Source: a bacterium
GTDB lineage: Bacteria; Planctomycetota; UBA1135; GCA-002686595
Assembly: GCA_024226735.1 (NCBI GenBank)
Contig: JAAELL010000461.1
Span: 1 to 63,389, forward strand
Reading direction: 5' to 3'
DNA length: 63,389 bases
Under the pieces are notes generated by a model that was given only the letters and a program-made list of their open reading frames with translations, did not search any database and was not told the DNA's origin. Positions 45,476 through 55,706 of this stretch are shown piece by piece. Made by a program: the position numbers and the translations under genes. Every line of letters starts with the position of its first letter. The first letter of the stretch is position 1.

Positions 45476-48244
45476 TCAGCGCTCCAGCTCGGCGCGGGCG
45501 CGCACCCCGTCGTGCTCGAAGGACAGCCCGAAGCCGAGCCCGCGCAGCGACTCCAGCGCCGGGGACAGGCGCGAGCTCGCGCGCGGCGCGCTCGGATGCC
45601 CGTAGGTCTGCGAGGACCACGTGCCCCACTCGGCATCCCACTCGAAGCCCGTGCCGACGGGGCAGATCAGGCGCACGCCGAACCAGCGCTCGTGCACGGC
45701 GAGTGGATCCTCGTCCGGGAAGAGCCGCTGCCACTCGTCCAGGATCGGCAGCGCGCCCCAGGCGACGCGCTGCAGCTCGCGTCCGTGGCGCTCGCGCCAC
45801 CACGCGCGCAACAGGTCGGTCGCGTCGGCGCCGACCGTCACCAAGAGACTCTCACCGAGCGGCACGCCCGTCTCGCTGTTCGCGGCCGCGACTCGTCGCT
45901 CGATGGCGCGCTGCACGACGCCCTCGTGCATGCTCACGGTCAAGCCGTCCGCATGCACCGCGTAGAACGGGTGCAGGTTGGAGTCGTCGTCGTCGGTGTA
46001 GGCGACGTACGCGTGTCCGGCGTGCTCGCGCGTCTCGAACGTGCACTCGGGTTGCTCCTCGGTTGCCAGCTTCTGCACGATCGCGAGGAACCGGGCGAGG
46101 GCCCGCTCGTCCGTCGACTCGATGTACACGCCGACCGGCAGCTCGTTCCAGCGCTCGCGCAGCAGCTCCTGCGGGTCGTCCGCCGCCGCGACCTCGGCGA
46201 GGATCGGATCCGGGTCGAGGTAGACGCTGAAGCCGGAGCCGAGCCAGGAGAGCGGGCGCGTGAACGTCGGGTCCTCCTTGGTCGCGGCGCTCGCGACGTA
46301 GCCCATCAGCCAGCTCTTCGGATCGATCGCCATCACCATCTGCATCAACGCCGCGTCGTGGCGGTCGCCGGTCTGCGCGCCGAGGCGCGTCGGCCCGGTG
46401 AACTCCATCAAGTCGCGGTAGGCGCTACCGTCGACGACCGGCAGGACCGAGAGGTCGAGGGCGAGCCGCCCCTTCGCGATTGTCACGCGCCCCGCGATCG
46501 GATCGAAGAAGCGCCGCCAGCGCCGCTGGTAGCGTTCGCGGAACTCGCCGTAGGCGTCGCGCTCGCTGAGCGTCACGGCATCGATCTCGAGCTCGGAGAT
46601 CGGCGTCAGGAACGTCGGTGTGCCGTACACCTCCGAACGCACCCCGTCGGCGTCCCCGAGCACCGCGCCGCCGCCGGGCACGCGCAGCTCGGGGACCGAG
46701 GCGAGCCCCGGGTCGACCTCGCGCCCCGCTCCGTGCTCGCCCACGACCCAGGCCGTACGGTCGGCGAGCACCGCTGCGGCGCGCGTGCGCCGCGAGGCTC
46801 CGATGCGCCACTTCGGACTGCACCAGCGCCGGATCGTCGCGTCGGTGACGACGACGAACGCGGTCTCCTCGGGGTCGCCGCGCGGGTAGCGGTCGCGGAA
46901 GAAGCGGTACTCGTCGAGGTGCACCAGGGCGCTCGCGTCGTCGTCCATCAGGCGCGTGATGTGTTCGAGCTGCACGCGCGAGTTGCTCACGACGACGACG
47001 CCGTCGGCCGCGAGCACCAGCGAGTGGATGCTTCGGTCGGGCGCGCGCACGCCGGTGTAGGCGCGGCCTCCGACGCGGCCGCCGACTTCCTGGACGCCGT
47101 CCGCGGCGAGCGCGGCGGCGTGCTGGGCGAGCACGTGTTGGTGCAGCACGCCAGGCGTCCGCGTCTCGAACACGAGCGCGACGTCGCTGCCCGTGCGCAG
47201 GTAGGGATCGCCGCCGGTGACGGCGACGCTCGCGACGACCGCGTCGCCGAGCAGGCGCGCCGTCGCGTCGAGGCGCAGGCAGAGCTGGCGTTCGTAACGC
47301 TGCTGGGTGCGCGCACTCTCCAAGCTCGCCTCGAACAGCTCGATCACCGGCGCACCGCCGGTGCGCGCCTCGTCGAGCACGCGCGTGAACGCGCGGAACG
47401 AGGGGAAGAACGCGGCGTGCTGGTCGCTTGGGATCAGGCGCGCGAGGGGGTCGAGCGACGGCTCGATCCCGCGCACCAGGCGCTCCCATTCCATCTCGCG
47501 CGTCGTGATTCCAGTCAGCTCGTCGATCGACACCCACTGGTAGTCCTCCTCCGGCTCGAGCACGCTGTCGAGCGCGAGGTTCTCGGCGAGCGCGCGTCCG
47601 CCCGTGAGCACGTCGTAGGAGTCCTGCAGGTCGCTCGGCCGGCGGCGCCGGCTCGAGCGCGGAGCAGCCGGAGCGAGCACGGGGTAGACGCCTAGCTCGG
47701 CGAGCTCCGCCCGCGTCGCGTCCGCGCGATGCCGGAACCAGGCGGCGCCGGGCACGTCGAAGCTCAACAGGCGCGCGTAAAAGAGCAGCCGCGCCTCGAG
47801 GAAGCTCGTCCGCGCCACCGCTCCGGCGTCGGACGCCTCGAGCCGGAAGGTGTAGCGCGCCGGGACCGCCTCTCCGTGTCCGGGAACGACCAGCGTCCCA
47901 GCCGTGGCACCGGCCGCGGGCAGGCGCAGCGCCAGCACGAGGTCGCGCAGGGGAGCGCGGCGGTTCGCCCAGGTCGCGGGGTCGGGAAGCGCGACGTAGG
48001 CCTCGCCGGGGCCGTCGAGCCAGACGCGCGGGAGCGAGCCGAGCGAGCTCCACGGCGCGACCTCGCGCGCGTCCAGGCTGCCTTCGGTGAGCTCGAGCGA
48101 GCCCAGCGGCACGCTGCGGTAGGCGTGCGCGTCCTGGCTCCTGGCGCTCGCGGGGAGAGTGGATGCCGCGACGCCAGCGGCGACGAGGGCGCCGCGAACG
48201 AGCGCGAGCCGGGCGCTCCTGAGTCCGGTCTGGCCTGTGTGCAT
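45476..48244 (-). CDS. Very large secreted protein of unknown function
   Basis: The start at 48244 gives a signal peptide (LALVRGALVAAGVAAS … SARSQ). The 922-residue protein has a repeated sense of beta-rich and helical parts but no recognised motif; fragments such as WRIGASRRTRAAAVLADRTAWVVG and FEATLESARTQQRYERQLCLRLDATARLL-type heptads suggest a bulky multi-domain body. It is convergent with recA and divergent from alaS. DUF3352-type proteins were considered, but I cannot support it. Confidence 0.65.
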   Translation of the reverse strand: MHTGQTGLRSARLALVRGALVAAGVAASTLPASARSQDAHAYRSVPLGSLELTEGSLDAREVAPWSSLGSLPRVWLDGPGEAYVALPDPATWANRRAPLRDLVLALRLPAAGATAGTLVVPGHGEAVPARYTFRLEASDAGAVARTSFLEARLLFYARLLSFDVPGAAWFRHRADATRAELAELGVYPVLAPAAPRSSRRRRPSDLQDSYDVLTGGRALAENLALDSVLEPEEDYQWVSIDELTGITTREMEWERLVRGIEPSLDPLARLIPSDQHAAFFPSFRAFTRVLDEARTGGAPVIELFEASLESARTQQRYERQLCLRLDATARLLGDAVVASVAVTGGDPYLRTGSDVALVFETRTPGVLHQHVLAQHAAALAADGVQEVGGRVGGRAYTGVRAPDRSIHSLVLAADGVVVVSNSRVQLEHITRLMDDDASALVHLDEYRFFRDRYPRGDPEETAFVVVTDATIRRWCSPKWRIGASRRTRAAAVLADRTAWVVGEHGAGREVDPGLASVPELRVPGGGAVLGDADGVRSEVYGTPTFLTPISELEIDAVTLSERDAYGEFRERYQRRWRRFFDPIAGRVTIAKGRLALDLSVLPVVDGSAYRDLMEFTGPTRLGAQTGDRHDAALMQMVMAIDPKSWLMGYVASAATKEDPTFTRPLSWLGSGFSVYLDPDPILAEVAAADDPQELLRERWNELPVGVYIESTDERALARFLAIVQKLATEEQPECTFETREHAGHAYVAYTDDDDSNLHPFYAVHADGLTVSMHEGVVQRAIERRVAAANSETGVPLGESLLVTVGADATDLLRAWWRERHGRELQRVAWGALPILDEWQRLFPDEDPLAVHERWFGVRLICPVGTGFEWDAEWGTWSSQTYGHPSAPRASSRLSPALESLRGLGFGLSFEHDGVRARAELER

Positions 48245-48495
48245 GGTGGACCTGCCCCTTCCTGAGGATGTTTGTCGGTCTAGGGAAGATTGTCGGTCGA
48301 AGCGCCCCGATCTCGCAGCAATCCGGCGAGGTCTCTCGATCGGCCCCGCTTATCGATCGATCGAGAGGAGCCGGCCGGGGTCGCGGCTGGCGGTTCTCGA
48401 ACGCGCTCCCACCCCGTATCCTGTGCGGCTCGTTTCGCCGGACCGCGCACACCGCGCGTCCCTCCGAAAGCAGAGGCGAGAGCCCGGAAAAGGCC

Positions 48496-51171
48496 ATGCC
48501 CGACACCTCATCCCACACCGCCGCCCGCGTGCGCCGCGACTTCCACGACTTCTTCGTGTCGAAGGAGCACCGCGAGGTCCCCTCGGGTCCCGTCTTCCCC
48601 CAGGACGACCCGACCCTGCTCTTCACCAACGCGGGGATGAACCAGTTCAAGGACGTGTTCCTCGGCACCGGCACGCGCGACTACAAACGCGCCGCAGACA
48701 CGCAGAAGTGCATCCGCGTCTCGGGCAAGCACAACGACCTCGAGGAGGTGGGCCGCGACACCTACCACCACACGTTCTTCGAGATGCTCGGGAACTGGTC
48801 GTTCGGCGACTACTTCAAGGAAGACGCGATCATCTGGGCCTGGGAGCTGTTGACGAAGGTCTGGGGGCTGCCGAAGGAGCGCCTGTGGGCGACCGTCTTC
48901 GAGGGCAACGCCAAGGACGGGCTCGCCGCCGACGAGGAGGCCGAGCGCATCTGGCGTGAGAAGACCGACATCGATCCGTCGCACGTGCTGCGCTGCCCGA
49001 AGGAGGACAACTTCTGGGAGATGGGCGCGACCGGTCCGTGCGGGCCGTGCAGCGAGATCCACATCGACCGCGGCGGGCCCGGTGCGGATCCGACGGACGG
49101 GGCCGACCCCAAGATCGGCGTCAACGCGGGGAACGAGCGCTTCATCGAGCTCTGGAACCTGGTGTTCATGCAGTTCAACCGCCAGGACGACGGCTCGCTC
49201 GTCGAGCTGCCTGCCAAGTCGGTCGACACCGGGATGGGCTTCGAGCGCATCTTGAGCGTGCTGCAGGGCAAGAGCTCGAACTACGACACCGACCTCTTCT
49301 CCCCGTTGTTCGCAAGACTCGAGGAGCTGACCGGCAAGCGCTACGGGACGAACGACGAGGAGACCAACGTCGCCTTCCGCGTGTGCGCCGACCACATGCG
49401 CGCGGTGTCGTCGGCCTTCGGCGACGGCGCCCTGCCCTCGAACGAGGGGCGCGGCTACGTTCTGCGGCGGCTGATCCGGCGCGCGTCGCGCTTCGGCCGT
49501 CAGGTGCTCGGCGTCGAGGAGCCGTTCCTGTTCGCCCTCGCGCCGACGATCGCCGAGGTGCTGGGGGAGGCCTTTCCCGAGATCCCGGCGCGCCTCGACC
49601 ACATCCAACTCCTGATCAAGTCCGAGGAGGAGTCGTTCCGCAAGACGCTCGACCGCGGGCTCGTGTTGTTCGAGGACCTGGCCCGGAAGGTGTCGAAGGG
49701 CGGCGCGAAGACGCTGCCGGGCGACGAGGCGTACGAGCTGTACGCGACCTTCGGCTTCCCCCAGGACCTCGTCGAGCTGATGGCGCGCGAGCGCGGCATG
49801 GACGTCGACCTCGAGGGCTGGAGCAAGGCGCAGTCGGCACACCGCGAGATCAGCAAGTCCGAGGGCAAGTTCAAGCAGCTGCTCTCCCCCGAGCAGCTCA
49901 GCGGAATCCAGCCGACCGAGTCGACCTACCACCGGGCGAGCGGATCGACGACCGACGGCGAGGGAGCCGTCGTCGCTGCGCACCCGCACGAGGCCGGCCA
50001 CGTGCTGGTCCTCGACAAGAGCCCGTTCTACGCCGAGTCGGGCGGCCAGGTGGGCGACACCGGGCGCATCGAGGCGAGCGACGGAAGCTTCGTGTTCGAG
50101 GTCGCCGACACGCAGAAGATCGGTGACGTCGTCGCGCACGTCGGCAAGCTGACCAAGGGAGCTGCCGCGGCCGGTGCAGCCGTCGAGGCGCACGTGGACG
50201 CGGAGCGCCGCGCGGCGATCCGTGCCAACCACACCGCGACGCACCTGATGCACAAGGCGCTGCGCGAAGTGCTCGGCGAGCACGTGACCCAGCAGGGCTC
50301 GTACGTCGGCCCCGATCGCCTGCGCTTCGACCTGTCGCAGCCCAAGGGCGTCACGAGCGAAGAGGTCGCCGAGATCGAGCGCCGGGTCAACCTGCACGTG
50401 CTCGGCAACCAGACGGTGCAGACGACCGTCGAGAACACCGACGAGGCCAAGGCGCGCGGCGTGGTCGCGCTCTTCGGCGAGAAGTACGGCGACAGCGTCC
50501 GCGTCGTCGACGTCGGCGGCTGGTCGACCGAGTTCTGCGGCGGCACCCACGTGTCCGCGGCGGGCGACATCGGTCCCTTCGTCATCCTCTCCGAGCGCGC
50601 GATCCAGGCCGGCGTGCGGCGCATCGAGGCGCTGACGCACACTGCGGCGGTCGAGTACATCCAGGAGCAGCGCCGCCTGCTCGCGGAGATCGCCGGGACC
50701 CTCAAGGTGCAGGCGAGCGAGGTCCCCGAGCGCCTCGGCCAGATGCAGAAGCAGCTCAAGGACGCCAAGAAGAAACAGAAGGCCGCCGCCGCCGGCGACG
50801 TCGGCGCGGAGCTCGAGCGGGTCAAGGCCGAGCTCGAGGACCGCGGGGGCGTGAAGACCGGCTGGGCCCGGACCGAGCTGGACGCGAATGGACTGCGCGA
50901 CCTCGCCGGGCGTCTCAAGGGCCTGGCTCCGGACCTGGCCGTCGGCGTCTTCGGGCGCGACGGCGACAAGGTGCCCTACCTCATCGTGTGCCAGGGCAGC
51001 GCCCAGGCCGCAGGCCTCAAGGCGGGCGAGCTCGCCAAGGAGGTCGGCAAGCACATCCGCGGCGGTGGGGGCGGCAAGCCCGACGTCGCCCAGGGCCAGG
51101 GCACCCACGTGGGCGGCATCCCCGCCTCGGGGGCCTTCCTGAGCGAGCGCTTCTCGGTCCTCCCCGGCTGA
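48496..51171 (+). CDS. alaS: Alanyl-tRNA synthetase
   Basis: The enzyme charges tRNA-Ala and hydrolyses wrongly charged Ser/Gly-tRNA. The N-terminal catalytic core (FFVSKEHREVPSGPVFP-DDPTLLFTNAGMNQFKD, GKHNDLEEVG, TFFEMLGNWSFGDYF, ATGPCGPCSEIH) and the editing domain (HTATHLMHKALR and CGGTHV zinc ligands) are complete, followed by the C-Ala domain ending GGGGKPDVAQGQG. Length 891. The start at 48496 fits homology; a TATCCT (48417-48422) lies 73 nt upstream. Confidence 0.97.
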   Translation: MPDTSSHTAARVRRDFHDFFVSKEHREVPSGPVFPQDDPTLLFTNAGMNQFKDVFLGTGTRDYKRAADTQKCIRVSGKHNDLEEVGRDTYHHTFFEMLGNWSFGDYFKEDAIIWAWELLTKVWGLPKERLWATVFEGNAKDGLAADEEAERIWREKTDIDPSHVLRCPKEDNFWEMGATGPCGPCSEIHIDRGGPGADPTDGADPKIGVNAGNERFIELWNLVFMQFNRQDDGSLVELPAKSVDTGMGFERILSVLQGKSSNYDTDLFSPLFARLEELTGKRYGTNDEETNVAFRVCADHMRAVSSAFGDGALPSNEGRGYVLRRLIRRASRFGRQVLGVEEPFLFALAPTIAEVLGEAFPEIPARLDHIQLLIKSEEESFRKTLDRGLVLFEDLARKVSKGGAKTLPGDEAYELYATFGFPQDLVELMARERGMDVDLEGWSKAQSAHREISKSEGKFKQLLSPEQLSGIQPTESTYHRASGSTTDGEGAVVAAHPHEAGHVLVLDKSPFYAESGGQVGDTGRIEASDGSFVFEVADTQKIGDVVAHVGKLTKGAAAAGAAVEAHVDAERRAAIRANHTATHLMHKALREVLGEHVTQQGSYVGPDRLRFDLSQPKGVTSEEVAEIERRVNLHVLGNQTVQTTVENTDEAKARGVVALFGEKYGDSVRVVDVGGWSTEFCGGTHVSAAGDIGPFVILSERAIQAGVRRIEALTHTAAVEYIQEQRRLLAEIAGTLKVQASEVPERLGQMQKQLKDAKKKQKAAAAGDVGAELERVKAELEDRGGVKTGWARTELDANGLRDLAGRLKGLAPDLAVGVFGRDGDKVPYLIVCQGSAQAAGLKAGELAKEVGKHIRGGGGGKPDVAQGQGTHVGGIPASGAFLSERFSVLPG

Positions 51172-51273
51172 TTGACACCCCCTCCACGGCCCGCTAGCAT
51201 CCCCGGCTTCTATTCCTCACGCCCCGAACGCGTCGGGACGCCCGCGCAAGACACTCCCGACCGCCCCACGACG

Positions 51274-51480
51274 ATGGCCCACCCCAAGCGACGCACCTCC
51301 AAGGCCCGAAAGGGCATCCGCCGCTCCCACCTGAACTTCAAGGTGTCGGCGTCCGCCCATTGCGCCCGCTGCGGCAACGCGAAGCGCGCCCACCGCGTGT
51401 GCGACAACTGCGGCTACTACGGGTTCGAGAAGGGCGGTCAGAAGGGCACCGCGGTCCTCGTCAAAGAAGACGAGTTCTAG
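51274..51480 (+). CDS. rpmF: 50S ribosomal protein L32
   Basis: 68 residues: AHPKRRTSKARKGIRRSH and a zinc-ribbon CARCGN … CDNCGYYGF. Position just before plsX and the fab genes is the standard bacterial order, tying ribosome and membrane growth. A TAGCAT hexamer (51194-51199) lies ~75 nt upstream. Confidence 0.95.
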   Translation: MAHPKRRTSKARKGIRRSHLNFKVSASAHCARCGNAKRAHRVCDNCGYYGFEKGGQKGTAVLVKEDEF

Positions 51481-51520
51481 CCCGGCCGATTCAACCGTTC
51501 CGAACACGGACGGCTTGCTG

Positions 51521-52543
51521 ATGTCGCACGGTGACCACGAGTCGGGGCGCATCGCCCTCGACGTAATGGGGGGGGACTTCGCCCCGACTTCGAACCTCTC
51601 GGGGGCTTTGCGCGCCCTGGGGGGCGACGACGGGCTGGACCCGGGCCGCATGGTGCTCGTCGGGAACGAGGACGCGATCCGCGGCGGGCTCGAGGAGCTG
51701 GGAGGGGATCCCGGCTTCGTGATCCGGCACGCGTCGGAAGTGATCGACATGCACGAGAAGCCGGGCCAAGCGCTGCGCGCGAAGCCCGATTCGTCGATCG
51801 CGGTCTGCGTGGGGTCGATCAAGGCGGGGCAGGCGGGCGCGCTCGTCAGCATGGGCAACACCGGCGCCGTCGTCGGCGCTTCGACGCTCGGGCTGGGCAC
51901 CTTGAGCGGCGTGCGCCGCCCTGGAATCGCCGTGACGCTCGAGCTCACCGGACACCCGGTGACGCTGCTCGACATGGGGGCCAACATCGCGCCCAAGCCA
52001 GCTCATCTCGTGCACTACGGCACGATGGGCTCCGTCCTTGCGCGCGACTGTCTCGGCGTGCGGGAACCGCGGGTCGGGCTCCTCAACATCGGCGAGGAGA
52101 CGAGCAAGGGCACCGATCTCTTGCGCGAGGCTCACGGTCTGCTCACCGAGTCGAGGCTCGACTTCGTCGGCAACGTCGAGGGTGGCGACATCTTCAAGGG
52201 CGTCTGCGACGTCGTCGTCACCGACGGGTTCACCGGCAACGTCGTCCTCAAGCTGCTCGAGGACTTCGCCGGCTTCATGCTGCGGCTCGTGATGGAGGAG
52301 CTGCAGGGGCACGGAGGCGCCCAGTGGGGCCCCGAAGCGCTCGCCAAGGTGCGGCGCAACATCGACTACTCCGAGTACGGCGGCGCCCTCCTTCTCGGGG
52401 TGGCCGGGATCGTGGTCATCGGCCACGGCCGCTCGGACGAGAACGCCGTCTCGAATGCCCTGCGGCTCGCGGCCCGGGCGCTCGACGCGGGCGTCAACGA
52501 CGACATCGTGCGAGGGCTCGAGACCGCCTCGGAGCCCGCCTGA
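51521..52543 (+). CDS. plsX: Phosphate acyltransferase PlsX
   Basis: PlsX makes acyl-phosphate from acyl-ACP for phospholipid synthesis. Family features: IALDVMGGDFAP at the start, ALVSMGNTGAVVGAS, GANIAPKPAHLVHYGTMGSV, LLNIGEETSKGTDL, GNVEGGDIFKGVCDVVVTDGFTGNVVLKL and GVAGIVVIGHGRS. Length 340, normal. The ATG at 51521 is preferred; a TTG at 51515 is in frame. The gap from rpmF is 40 bp. Confidence 0.95.
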   Translation: MSHGDHESGRIALDVMGGDFAPTSNLSGALRALGGDDGLDPGRMVLVGNEDAIRGGLEELGGDPGFVIRHASEVIDMHEKPGQALRAKPDSSIAVCVGSIKAGQAGALVSMGNTGAVVGASTLGLGTLSGVRRPGIAVTLELTGHPVTLLDMGANIAPKPAHLVHYGTMGSVLARDCLGVREPRVGLLNIGEETSKGTDLLREAHGLLTESRLDFVGNVEGGDIFKGVCDVVVTDGFTGNVVLKLLEDFAGFMLRLVMEELQGHGGAQWGPEALAKVRRNIDYSEYGGALLLGVAGIVVIGHGRSDENAVSNALRLAARALDAGVNDDIVRGLETASEPA

Positions 52544-52731
52544 GGGCACGGGCGCGGCGAGGACTTCGCCTCGAGCGGGGCTGGCCCCACACCGGAGGCG
52601 ACACGAGAGTCGGGACCCTCCAGGTGATAGACTCGGCCCCGCGCGCGACCAGGCGGCCCGCTCGTCGCGCCCGTTCCTACCCCCCCCCTTTGCCCCTCGG
52701 CCCCCTCCCTTCGCCCCTCGGAGAGGTCTGC

Positions 52732-53721
52732 ATGACCCAACTCGTCCGCGTCGGCATCGCGTCCACCGGCTCCTTTCTCCCGGAGACGGTGATGAGCAAT
52801 GACGACTTCGCCCGGATCGTCGACACGAGCGACGAGTGGATCACCCAGCGCACCGGCATCCGTGAACGACGCTTCGTCGCGGACGAGCAGAGCACCTCGG
52901 ACCTGTGCGTCGAGGCGGCGCGCATGGCGCTCGAGCGCGCGGGCATCGGGCCCGAGGATCTCGATCTGATCATCGTTGGGACGCTGACGGCCGACTACCT
53001 GATGCCCTCGGCGGCCTGTCTCGTGCAGGATCGGCTGGGCGCGAAGAACGCCGGCGCGTTCGATGTCGCCGCCGCGTGCACGGGCTTCCTGACCGCGCTG
53101 CAGACCGCCGAGGCGTTCGTCGCGTCGGGGCGCAAGCGGCGCGTCCTCGCGATCGGCGCCGAGTCGCTGTCGCGCTTCGTCGACATGACCGACCGAACCT
53201 CGTGCATCTTGTTCGGGGACGGTGCGGGGGCGGCGGTCGTGACCCCGTGGGAGGACTGCGAGCAGGCGGAGATCCTGGCCGCGCGCATGGGCGCCGACGG
53301 CTCTGGCTACGACTTCATCACGATCCCGACGGGGGGCTCCAAGGCGCCACCCCACTCGCCGCAGTACGTCAAGGACGACCACTTCATCCAGCTCAAGGGC
53401 CGTGAGGTGTACCGCTTCGCCGTCGGCAAGATGGTCGAGATGATTCAGTCGGTGCTCGAGGGGCACGACGCGGACGAGGTCGGCCTCGTCGTTCCGCACC
53501 AGGTGAACAAGCGCATCATCGACGCGTCGCTCGACCGGCTCGGGATCGACGAGGAGCGCTGCATGGTCAACATCGACAAGTACGGGAACACGTCCGCGGC
53601 GAGCGTACCGATCGCGCTCGACGAGGCGCTCGAGACGGGCCGCATCGAGAAGGGCAAGCTGGTCGTCCTCGTGGCGTTCGGTGCCGGTCTAACCTGGGGT
53701 GCGAGCTTGTTACGCTGGTGA
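52732..53721 (+). CDS. fabH: 3-oxoacyl-ACP synthase III (FabH)
   Basis: FabH starts fatty-acid chains by condensing an acyl-CoA primer with malonyl-ACP. The Cys-His-Asn triad is present: C116 in AAACTGFL, His in VPHQVNK, Asn in GNTSAAS. TGIRERRF and GDGAGAAVV are also family signatures. GGAGAGG 5 nt upstream of the ATG at 52732 is a good ribosome site. It lies 188 bp after plsX. Confidence 0.97.
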   Translation: MTQLVRVGIASTGSFLPETVMSNDDFARIVDTSDEWITQRTGIRERRFVADEQSTSDLCVEAARMALERAGIGPEDLDLIIVGTLTADYLMPSAACLVQDRLGAKNAGAFDVAAACTGFLTALQTAEAFVASGRKRRVLAIGAESLSRFVDMTDRTSCILFGDGAGAAVVTPWEDCEQAEILAARMGADGSGYDFITIPTGGSKAPPHSPQYVKDDHFIQLKGREVYRFAVGKMVEMIQSVLEGHDADEVGLVVPHQVNKRIIDASLDRLGIDEERCMVNIDKYGNTSAASVPIALDEALETGRIEKGKLVVLVAFGAGLTWGASLLRW

Positions 53722-53740
53722 GAGGGGCAGGAGCAACACG

Positions 53741-54658
53741 ATGAACGAAGCGATCCTCTATCCCGGCCAGGGTGCCCAGTTCGAAGGCATGGGCAAGGAC
53801 TGGTGCGAGGCCCACGAAGCGGCGCGACGCACCTTCGAAGAGGCCGATGCCGTGCTCGGCTTCGAGCTCTCCAGCAAATGCTGGACGAGTGGCGACGAGG
53901 TCCATCGCACCGACGTGGCGCAGCCGGGCATCTTCACGACGAGCGTCGCGATCACCCGCGTGTTGACCGAGCACGGCCTCGACCCGTGGGTCGCCCCGAT
54001 GACGGCCGGCCTCTCGCTCGGCGAGTACACCGCGCTGTGGTCGGCGGGCGTCGTGGGCTTCTCGGACGGTCTACGCCTCGTGCGCCTGCGCGGCGAGGCG
54101 ATGCAGGCCGCGAGCGAGGCGTGCCCGAGCGGCATGGTCAGCCTGATGGGGGCCACCGAGGAGCAGGCGCGCAACCTGGCCGCCTTGGGCTCCGAGTTCG
54201 GCATCTGCCAGGTCGCCAACCTCAACGCGCCCGGGCAGGTGATCGTGTCGGGCGAGTTCGGGGCGCTCGACGCGCTCGAGGCGGCCGCCAAGGATCAAGG
54301 CGTGCGGCGCACGCGGCGTCTGACCGTCGCGGGAGGCTTCCACTCCGAGTGCATGCGCCCGGCCGCCGACCGCCTGGCGGGAGCCCTGAAGGAGGTCGAG
54401 CTGCGCGCCCCGCGGGTGCCGGTGGTCTCCAACGTCACCGGCGAGCCGGTGAGCCATCCCGACGAGATCCGCGAGCTCCTGGCGCGCCAGGTTTGCTCGC
54501 CGGTGCTCTGGGAAGCCAGCATGCGCTGGGCGATCGGACGCGACCTCCGCAAGTTCCTCGAGCCCGGCCCCGGCAAGATCCTGGCCGGCCTGATGGGACG
54601 CATCGAGCCAGAAGTCGAGGTCCGCTCGGCCGCCGTCCCGGCCGATATCGAGGCGTGA
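53741..54658 (+). CDS. fabD: Malonyl-CoA:ACP transacylase
   Basis: FabD loads malonyl groups on ACP. LYPGQGAQFEGMGKDW opens the protein, the nucleophile S92 lies in GLSLGEY and H in GGFHSECM; QVANLNAPGQVIVSG is the family's SGN-like strand. The residue before the nucleophile is Leu where most FabD have His (GHSLGE). GGAG lies 7 nt upstream of the ATG. 305 residues. Confidence 0.95.
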   Translation: MNEAILYPGQGAQFEGMGKDWCEAHEAARRTFEEADAVLGFELSSKCWTSGDEVHRTDVAQPGIFTTSVAITRVLTEHGLDPWVAPMTAGLSLGEYTALWSAGVVGFSDGLRLVRLRGEAMQAASEACPSGMVSLMGATEEQARNLAALGSEFGICQVANLNAPGQVIVSGEFGALDALEAAAKDQGVRRTRRLTVAGGFHSECMRPAADRLAGALKEVELRAPRVPVVSNVTGEPVSHPDEIRELLARQVCSPVLWEASMRWAIGRDLRKFLEPGPGKILAGLMGRIEPEVEVRSAAVPADIEA

Positions 54659-54784
54659 ATCGGCCCCTCCAGACCCCGCCACGCCCCCGGATTGGCGCTT
54701 CCGAGGGGCGCCGAGTCGGCCGCAGGCGACGCCGGAAGTTGCCGCTCTCCGTGGCCCCGTGGCTTTTTCCCCCCGGATCCGGCC

Positions 54785-54814
54785 TTGGAAGGGCCTGCTG
54801 GAGCGGGCTATAGT
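54785..54814 (+). promoter_or_regulatory. Promoter before fabG
   Basis: TTGGAA (54785-54790), 18 bp, TATAGT (54809-54814) within the 238-bp fabD-fabG gap. A small hairpin CGCTCG/CGAGCG follows (about 54818-54833). Confidence 0.5.
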
Positions 54815-54896
54815 CGCCGCTCGCGGGCGAGCGCGAAAAGCCCGGCAACCGCTGGACGGCTCCGCGACCTGCCCGAACTCTCCTGACCCCCTGCAC

Positions 54897-55661
54897 GTGA
54901 CCGACCCCGAAACGCTCGATGAACGACCCCTCGATGGCCAGGTGGCCATCGTCACCGGCGCCAGCCGGGGGATCGGACACGCGATCGCACTGCGCCTCGC
55001 CCGGCGCGGGGCGCGCGTCGCGTGCGTCGCGACACGGGTCGCGAACGCCGAGGGGACCGCTGGGGCGTGCGCGGAGCACACCGATGGCGCGCGTGCCTTC
55101 GGGGTCGACGTCTCCGACACGGGGGCCGTGGCCGACCTCGTCGGCACTGTCGTCAAGGAGATGGGCGGGCTGAATCTGCTCGTCAACAACGCTGGCATCA
55201 CACGCGATCAACTCCTCCTGCGCATGAGCGAAGAGGACTTCGACCGTGTGATCGGCGTGAACTTGAAGGGCTCGTGGAATTTCATCAAGGCTTCGACCAA
55301 GTCGTTGATGAAGTGCCGCGGGCGAATCGTGAACATCACATCGGTCGTTGGACTGATCGGCAGCCCCGGTCAATCGAACTACGCAGCCAGCAAGGCCGGT
55401 GTCATCGGAATGACGCGTTCGGTGGCGAAGGAGCTCGCCGGACGTGGTGTCTGCGTCAATGCGATCGCGCCGGGGTTTATCGACACCGACATGACCGCGG
55501 CGCTGGACGAGAAGGCGCGTGGGGACTTGTTGGGTTCCGTTCCGCTGAAGCGGATGGGCACCCCCGACGACGTCGCTGCGGCCGTGGACTTTCTCGCCGG
55601 ACCGTCCGGCGGATACATCACGGGACAGACGATGGTGGTCGACGGAGGCTTGAGCCTCTGA
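54897..55661 (+). CDS. fabG: 3-oxoacyl-ACP reductase (FabG)
   Basis: This NADPH-dependent short-chain dehydrogenase reduces 3-oxoacyl-ACP. GASRGIG (21-27) binds cofactor; NNAG, the catalytic Ser in NITSVVG and YAASK give the active site; PGFIDTDMT and the end GQTMVVDGG are typical of FabG. The GTG at 54897 gives 254 residues, close to the usual 245; a longer frame exists upstream without homology. Confidence 0.95.
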   Translation: MTDPETLDERPLDGQVAIVTGASRGIGHAIALRLARRGARVACVATRVANAEGTAGACAEHTDGARAFGVDVSDTGAVADLVGTVVKEMGGLNLLVNNAGITRDQLLLRMSEEDFDRVIGVNLKGSWNFIKASTKSLMKCRGRIVNITSVVGLIGSPGQSNYAASKAGVIGMTRSVAKELAGRGVCVNAIAPGFIDTDMTAALDEKARGDLLGSVPLKRMGTPDDVAAAVDFLAGPSGGYITGQTMVVDGGLSL

Positions 55662-55706
55662 CTCGGCGACCGTGCCGCTCCTATTGCTCCTAACCAAAGA
55701 TCCCCA

